NCBI GenBank assembly: GCA_020850615.1
Contig: JADZEI010000021.1
Coordinates: forward strand, 62,001-126,000
Length of the DNA: 64,000 nucleotides
Source: Dehalococcoidia bacterium
GTDB lineage: Bacteria; Chloroflexota; Dehalococcoidia; Tepidiformales; Tepidiformaceae
Reading direction: 5' to 3'
In this document: positions 60,697 through 64,000 of the stretch, piece by piece
How positions within the stretch are numbered: the stretch's first letter is position 1
Layout: each line of letters opens with the position of its first letter
Notes under the pieces: model-generated
What the model saw: the letters and a program-made list of their open reading frames with translations, nothing else
What the model was told of the DNA's origin: nothing
Databases searched by the model: none
Program-made: the position numbers and the translations under genes

Positions 60697-62253
60697 ATGA
60701 CCTGGCAACCGGAAATCGAAGAGATGGGGCGCCGCAGGGACTTCGTCCAGCAGATGGGCGGCGAAGAGCGCGTCCAGCGTCACCACGATAGCGGGAAGTA
60801 CACGGTGCGCGAGCGGATAGAGAAGCTGCTCGACCCCGGTTCCTTCCGCGAGGTCGGCACCTTCGTGGGCGTGGGCGAATACGGCGAAGGGAACGAGCTC
60901 ACCGGCTTCCGCCCGGCGAACTTCGTGATGGGGCACGGGAAGATCAGCGGCCGGCCGGTGGTGGTTGGCGGCGACGACTTCACCGTGCGCGGCGGCGCGG
61001 CAGCGGGCGCCATCGGCGGCAAGATGGTCTGGACCGACCGCACGGCGCGCGAGCTGCGCATCCCGAGCGTGCGGCTGATCGACGGCTCCGGTGGTGGCGG
61101 CAGCGTCGGCAGCAAGGACACGAGCGGCGCGGGCCAGACCACGTCGCGGATGTTCGGCCCGACGTACGTGTGGGAGGACATCGTGCCGATGCTCGGCGAG
61201 GTGCCGGTCATCGGAGCGGTGATGGGCTCGGTGGCGGGCCTGGGGGCCATCCGCGCGGTGGCGAGCCACTGGACCGTGATGCCGCGCAAGACTGGCCAGA
61301 TCTTCGTGGCCGGCCCGCCGATCGTGGAGCGCGGCATCGGCCAGGCAATCCCCAAGGAGGAGCTGGGCGGCTACCAGGTACACACGCGGGGCTCCGGCGT
61401 CATCGACAACGAAGCGGAGGACGAGGATGACCTGTTCGCGCAGGTGCGCCGCTTCCTTTCGTACCTGCCGCTGAACGCCTGGGAGAAGCCGCCCGTGGCG
61501 TCGCCGTCAGACGACCCGGGCCGGCGGGACGAGTGGCTGCTCGGCGCGGTCCCGCGCGACCGGAAGCGGGTGTACGACGCGCGACGCATCCTGCGAGCGG
61601 TGCTGGACCGCGGTTCCATCTTCGAGCTGACCCCGTACTACGGGCGGCCGCTGATCACGAGCCTGGCGCGGGTCGATGGCTACCCGGTGGGCGTGCTGTG
61701 CAACGACCCGTACCACTATGGCGGCGGGCTGAACGCGGCCGCCTCGGAAAAGGGCGTGCGGTTCATCGACCTCTGCGACACGTTCAACATCCCGATCGTG
61801 AACATCATGGACCAGCCGGGCTACGCGATCGGGCTGGATGCCGAGCGGTCGGGCATCCTCCGGGCGGGGACGCGCTACGGGTTCGCGGTCGACCAGTCGA
61901 CGGTGCCGTGGATCACGGTGCTGGTGCGGCGGGCCTACGGCGTCGCGACGACGGCGTGGAAGGGCACGAAGCTGGGCTGGCCTTCGGGCGACTGGGGCGG
62001 GCTGCCGATCGAAGGTGGCGTGCAGGCGGTGTTCCGCCGCGAGATCGACGCGGCACCGGACCCCGCGGCGCGGCGGCGCGAAATCGAGGATGCCCTCTAC
62101 GCGGGGCGTTCGCCGTTCCAGGCCGCCGAGAACTTCACTGTCCACGAGATCATCGACCCGCGGGACACGCGGGCGCGGCTCGTGGAGTGGGTGCCGCTCG
62201 CGTACGAATCGATGAAGGACCTGGGACCGAAGGGGCGCACGTTCCGGCCGTAG
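60697..62253 (+). CDS. Acyl-CoA carboxylase carboxyltransferase (beta) subunit
   Basis: The 518-aa protein transfers CO2 from carboxybiotin to an acyl-CoA. It has the two carboxyltransferase halves: RERIEKLLDPGSFREVGTFV, IGGKMVWTDRTARELRIPSV, SGGGGSVGSK and later GVLCNDPYHYGGGLNAAASE, NIMDQPGYAIGLDAERSGIL and the C-terminal ENFTVHEIIDPRDTRARLVE. It resembles propionyl/methylcrotonyl enzymes. No biotin carboxylase or carrier is nearby, so its alpha subunit must be elsewhere. ATG 60697 with AAGGAGG upstream. Confidence 0.92.
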   Translation: MTWQPEIEEMGRRRDFVQQMGGEERVQRHHDSGKYTVRERIEKLLDPGSFREVGTFVGVGEYGEGNELTGFRPANFVMGHGKISGRPVVVGGDDFTVRGGAAAGAIGGKMVWTDRTARELRIPSVRLIDGSGGGGSVGSKDTSGAGQTTSRMFGPTYVWEDIVPMLGEVPVIGAVMGSVAGLGAIRAVASHWTVMPRKTGQIFVAGPPIVERGIGQAIPKEELGGYQVHTRGSGVIDNEAEDEDDLFAQVRRFLSYLPLNAWEKPPVASPSDDPGRRDEWLLGAVPRDRKRVYDARRILRAVLDRGSIFELTPYYGRPLITSLARVDGYPVGVLCNDPYHYGGGLNAAASEKGVRFIDLCDTFNIPIVNIMDQPGYAIGLDAERSGILRAGTRYGFAVDQSTVPWITVLVRRAYGVATTAWKGTKLGWPSGDWGGLPIEGGVQAVFRREIDAAPDPAARRREIEDALYAGRSPFQAAENFTVHEIIDPRDTRARLVEWVPLAYESMKDLGPKGRTFRP

Positions 62254-62389
62254 CGAGCTGCTTGACCGGGCGCGAGAGAATAGCAGCAGGATGCCGAACA
62301 GACGGCGCGTTACGGCGGCCCGAATGGCCGTCGTGTCCGCGGCCGGTCCGGGATGAGCATCGATTTCGAACCATGCAGGAGGTATGCAG

Positions 62390-62836
62390 ATGTCGAACGT
62401 GACGCGATGGAACCCGCTCGATGAGTTCCCGCCGGCCTGGCCGCGCCTGTTCGGGCGTGACTTCTTCGCCCGGCTGCGGCCGGGAGGCGAGCTGGCCATG
62501 GAATGGAGCCCGCGCTGCGACGTCGAAGAGACGGACGCCGAGGTGATCGTCCATGCCGAGCTGCCGGGCGTCGAGGCGAAGGACATGGAGGTCTCGATCG
62601 CCGGGTCGCAGCTGACCATCCGCGGCGAAAAGCAGACGCAGCGCTCGGAGGAAAACGAGGGCCGGACGTACCAGGAGCGGTTCTTCGGGTCGTTCGAGCG
62701 GTCCATCCCGCTGCCCCCGGGCGTCGACGCCGACAACATCGCGGCGAACCTGAAGGACGGCGTGCTCGAGGTGCGGATCCCGCGGGTGGCGCCGCCCGCG
62801 CCGGAGAAGAAGACCGTCAACATCGCGACCGGGTGA
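62390..62836 (+). CDS. Hsp20/alpha-crystallin small heat-shock protein
   Basis: The 148-aa chaperone has a short head (RWNPLDEFPPAWPRLFGRDF), then the alpha-crystallin domain: CDVEETDAEVIVHAELPGVE, EVSIAGSQLTIRGEKQ and QERFFGSFERSIPLPPGVD, with the dimer motif GVLEVRIPRVAPPAPEKK. It prevents aggregation of unfolded proteins. ATG 62390 is used, because AGGAGG lies six bases before it. No CIRCE or HAIR operator is visible upstream. Its TGA overlaps the next gene by four bases. Confidence 0.93.
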   Translation: MSNVTRWNPLDEFPPAWPRLFGRDFFARLRPGGELAMEWSPRCDVEETDAEVIVHAELPGVEAKDMEVSIAGSQLTIRGEKQTQRSEENEGRTYQERFFGSFERSIPLPPGVDADNIAANLKDGVLEVRIPRVAPPAPEKKTVNIATG

Positions 62837-64000
62837 GCGGCACGGCTGGACCCGCGCCCGTCCGCACCGTCATTCTCGGCGCGGCCGGGCGGGACTTCCA
62901 CAACTTCAACACCGTGTACCGGGACGACCCCGGCACGCGGGTCGTTGCCTTCACGGCGACGCAGATCCCCGGGATCGCGGGCCGGCGCTACCCGGCGGCG
63001 CTGGCCGGGCCGCACTACCCGGACGGCATCCCGATCGTCCCCGAGGACGAGCTCGAGGCGCTCTGCGCGCGCGAAGTGCAGCGCGTGGTCTTCGCGTACA
63101 GCGACGTGACGCACGAGACGGTGATGCACCTCGCCTCGCGGGCCCTGGCCGCAGGGGCCGACTTCGAGCTCCTCGGGCCCGACCGGACGATGCTGCGCTC
63201 GCGGAAGCCGGTCATCGCCGTGTCGGCGACGCGGACGGGCTCCGGGAAGTCGCAGGTGGCCCGCTGGCTCGCGTCATTCCTGCGCGAGCGGCGCCTCCGC
63301 GTGGCGGTCGTGCGCCACCCGATGCCCTACGGCGACCTCGCCGCACAGGCGGTGCAGCGGTTCGCGGCGGTCGAGGACCTCCGCGCCGCCGGGTGCACGG
63401 TCGAGGAGCGCGAGGAGTACGAGCCGCACATCGCCCGGGGCGCCGTGGTCTACGCGGGCGTGGACTACGCCGCGATCCTCGCGCGGGCGGAGGCGGAGGC
63501 GGACGTCGTCGTGTGGGACGGCGGGAACAACGACTTCCCGTTCTTCCGGCCGGACCTGCACATCGTGGCCGTCGACGCGCTTCGCCCCGGGCAGGTGGCG
63601 ACGTACCACCCCGGCGAGGCGGTCCTGCGCATGGCCGATGTCGTCGTGCTGAACAAGGTGGATAGCGCCGGCGAAGGGGGCGCGGCGGCCGTGGAGACGG
63701 AAGTGCGAGCGGTGAACCACGCCGCGCCCATCGTCCGTGCCGCATCGCCGGTACGGCTCGATGACCCGGGCGCGGTCGCCGGGCGGCGCGTGCTGGTGGT
63801 GGAGGATGGACCGACGATCACCCACGGGGGCATGGCCTACGGCGCGGGGTTCGTCGCGGCGACGGCCGGCGGCGCGAGCGAGGTGGTCGACCCGCGCGCC
63901 TCGGCCGCGCCCGCGATCGCCGCCGTCTTCGCGCAGTACCCGCACATCGGGCGCGTGCTCCCCGCCGCCGGGTACGACGCCGGGCAGCTCGCCGCGCTGG
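62833..64000 (+). CDS. Cyclic 2,3-diphosphoglycerate synthetase-like protein (runs off the window)
   Basis: The first 389 codons of a larger gene. The N-terminus VILGAAGRDFHNFNTVYRDD and FTATQIPGIAGRRYP, followed by a P-loop in SATRTGSGKSQVARWL (about residues 131-146) and VVWDGGNNDFPFFRPDLHIV, are typical of the cyclic 2,3-diphosphoglycerate synthetase family. This ATP-dependent enzyme makes the cyclic compound, a heat protectant in hyperthermophilic methanogens; bacterial homologues are less studied. The GTG start overlaps the Hsp20 stop (GTGA), so the two should be made together. Confidence 0.85.
   Translation, partial: MSGTAGPAPVRTVILGAAGRDFHNFNTVYRDDPGTRVVAFTATQIPGIAGRRYPAALAGPHYPDGIPIVPEDELEALCAREVQRVVFAYSDVTHETVMHLASRALAAGADFELLGPDRTMLRSRKPVIAVSATRTGSGKSQVARWLASFLRERRLRVAVVRHPMPYGDLAAQAVQRFAAVEDLRAAGCTVEEREEYEPHIARGAVVYAGVDYAAILARAEAEADVVVWDGGNNDFPFFRPDLHIVAVDALRPGQVATYHPGEAVLRMADVVVLNKVDSAGEGGAAAVETEVRAVNHAAPIVRAASPVRLDDPGAVAGRRVLVVEDGPTITHGGMAYGAGFVAATAGGASEVVDPRASAAPAIAAVFAQYPHIGRVLPAAGYDAGQLAAL

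Noticed and set aside
62254-62389. CIRCE or HAIR heat-shock operator before hsp20
   Set aside because: No TTAGCACTC inverted pair or CTTGAGT-type repeat is found.

Overview
The window is very GC-rich (roughly 65-70 % by eye) and almost fully coding, with frequent GTG and TTG starts, 4-bp start/stop overlaps and clear Shine-Dalgarno sites. The gene content points to a monoderm, probably thermophilic bacterium, most likely a Chloroflexota of the Dehalococcoidia/Tepidiformia type. The reasons are a Tad pilus locus with no secretin, several proteins made of an intracellular output domain plus a propeller, many acyl-CoA genes, and two possible thermoprotectant routes (trehalose and cyclic 2,3-diphosphoglycerate). 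This placement is inference. No rRNA, tRNA, CRISPR array, insertion sequence or phage gene was recognised.

1-12 kb: a partial enolase gene and def on the minus strand diverge from nadB-nadC across a 10-bp-arm palindrome that overlaps a likely nadB promoter. A 55-aa ORF and the translationally coupled pair treY-treZ follow, then a cupin, a polysaccharide flippase and a repeat-containing secreted protein. 12-21 kb: a complete-looking Tad/Flp operon on the minus strand (flp, tadE, tadG with a von Willebrand A domain, cpaB, cpaE, tadA, tadB, tadC), with three hairpins between its genes.

21-36 kb: mixed housekeeping and unknown genes (methyltransferase, formyltransferase-like, acetyltransferase, degenerate GGDEF, TVP38-like, epoxide hydrolase-like, rny, ymdB-like, a membrane LuxR protein with a propeller, TerB-like, esterase, degenerate beta-lactamase fold, PHP phosphoesterase, fabZ, zinc-finger membrane protein). 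Intergenic DNA here carries seven short arrays of 7-bp tandem units, usually touching a stop or start codon (an eighth lies near 51.5 kb), and a separate long GC-rich dispersed repeat.

36-49 kb: a DUF3237-like protein, a paired class III CoA-transferase in which only one subunit keeps the catalytic Asp, an adenylate cyclase fused to a propeller, a lower-GC lipoprotein, a methyltransferase, a flavin-binding protein, dnaN with a near-consensus promoter, and a four-gene operon around a membrane-anchored relative of linalool dehydratase-isomerase bracketed by two microproteins. 49-64 kb: oxidoreductases, a hemerythrin with a Rho-N-like head, a MOSC protein, a beta-helix lipoprotein, a coupled MaoC pair, an acyl-CoA dehydrogenase-like protein, a pyrophosphate-type phosphofructokinase, an acyl-CoA ligase, a universal stress protein, a biotin-dependent carboxyltransferase, Hsp20, and a partial cyclic 2,3-diphosphoglycerate synthetase coupled to it.

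Functional themes are NAD synthesis, central glycolysis/gluconeogenesis, heat or desiccation protection, acyl-CoA metabolism, and sensing across one membrane with propeller domains.
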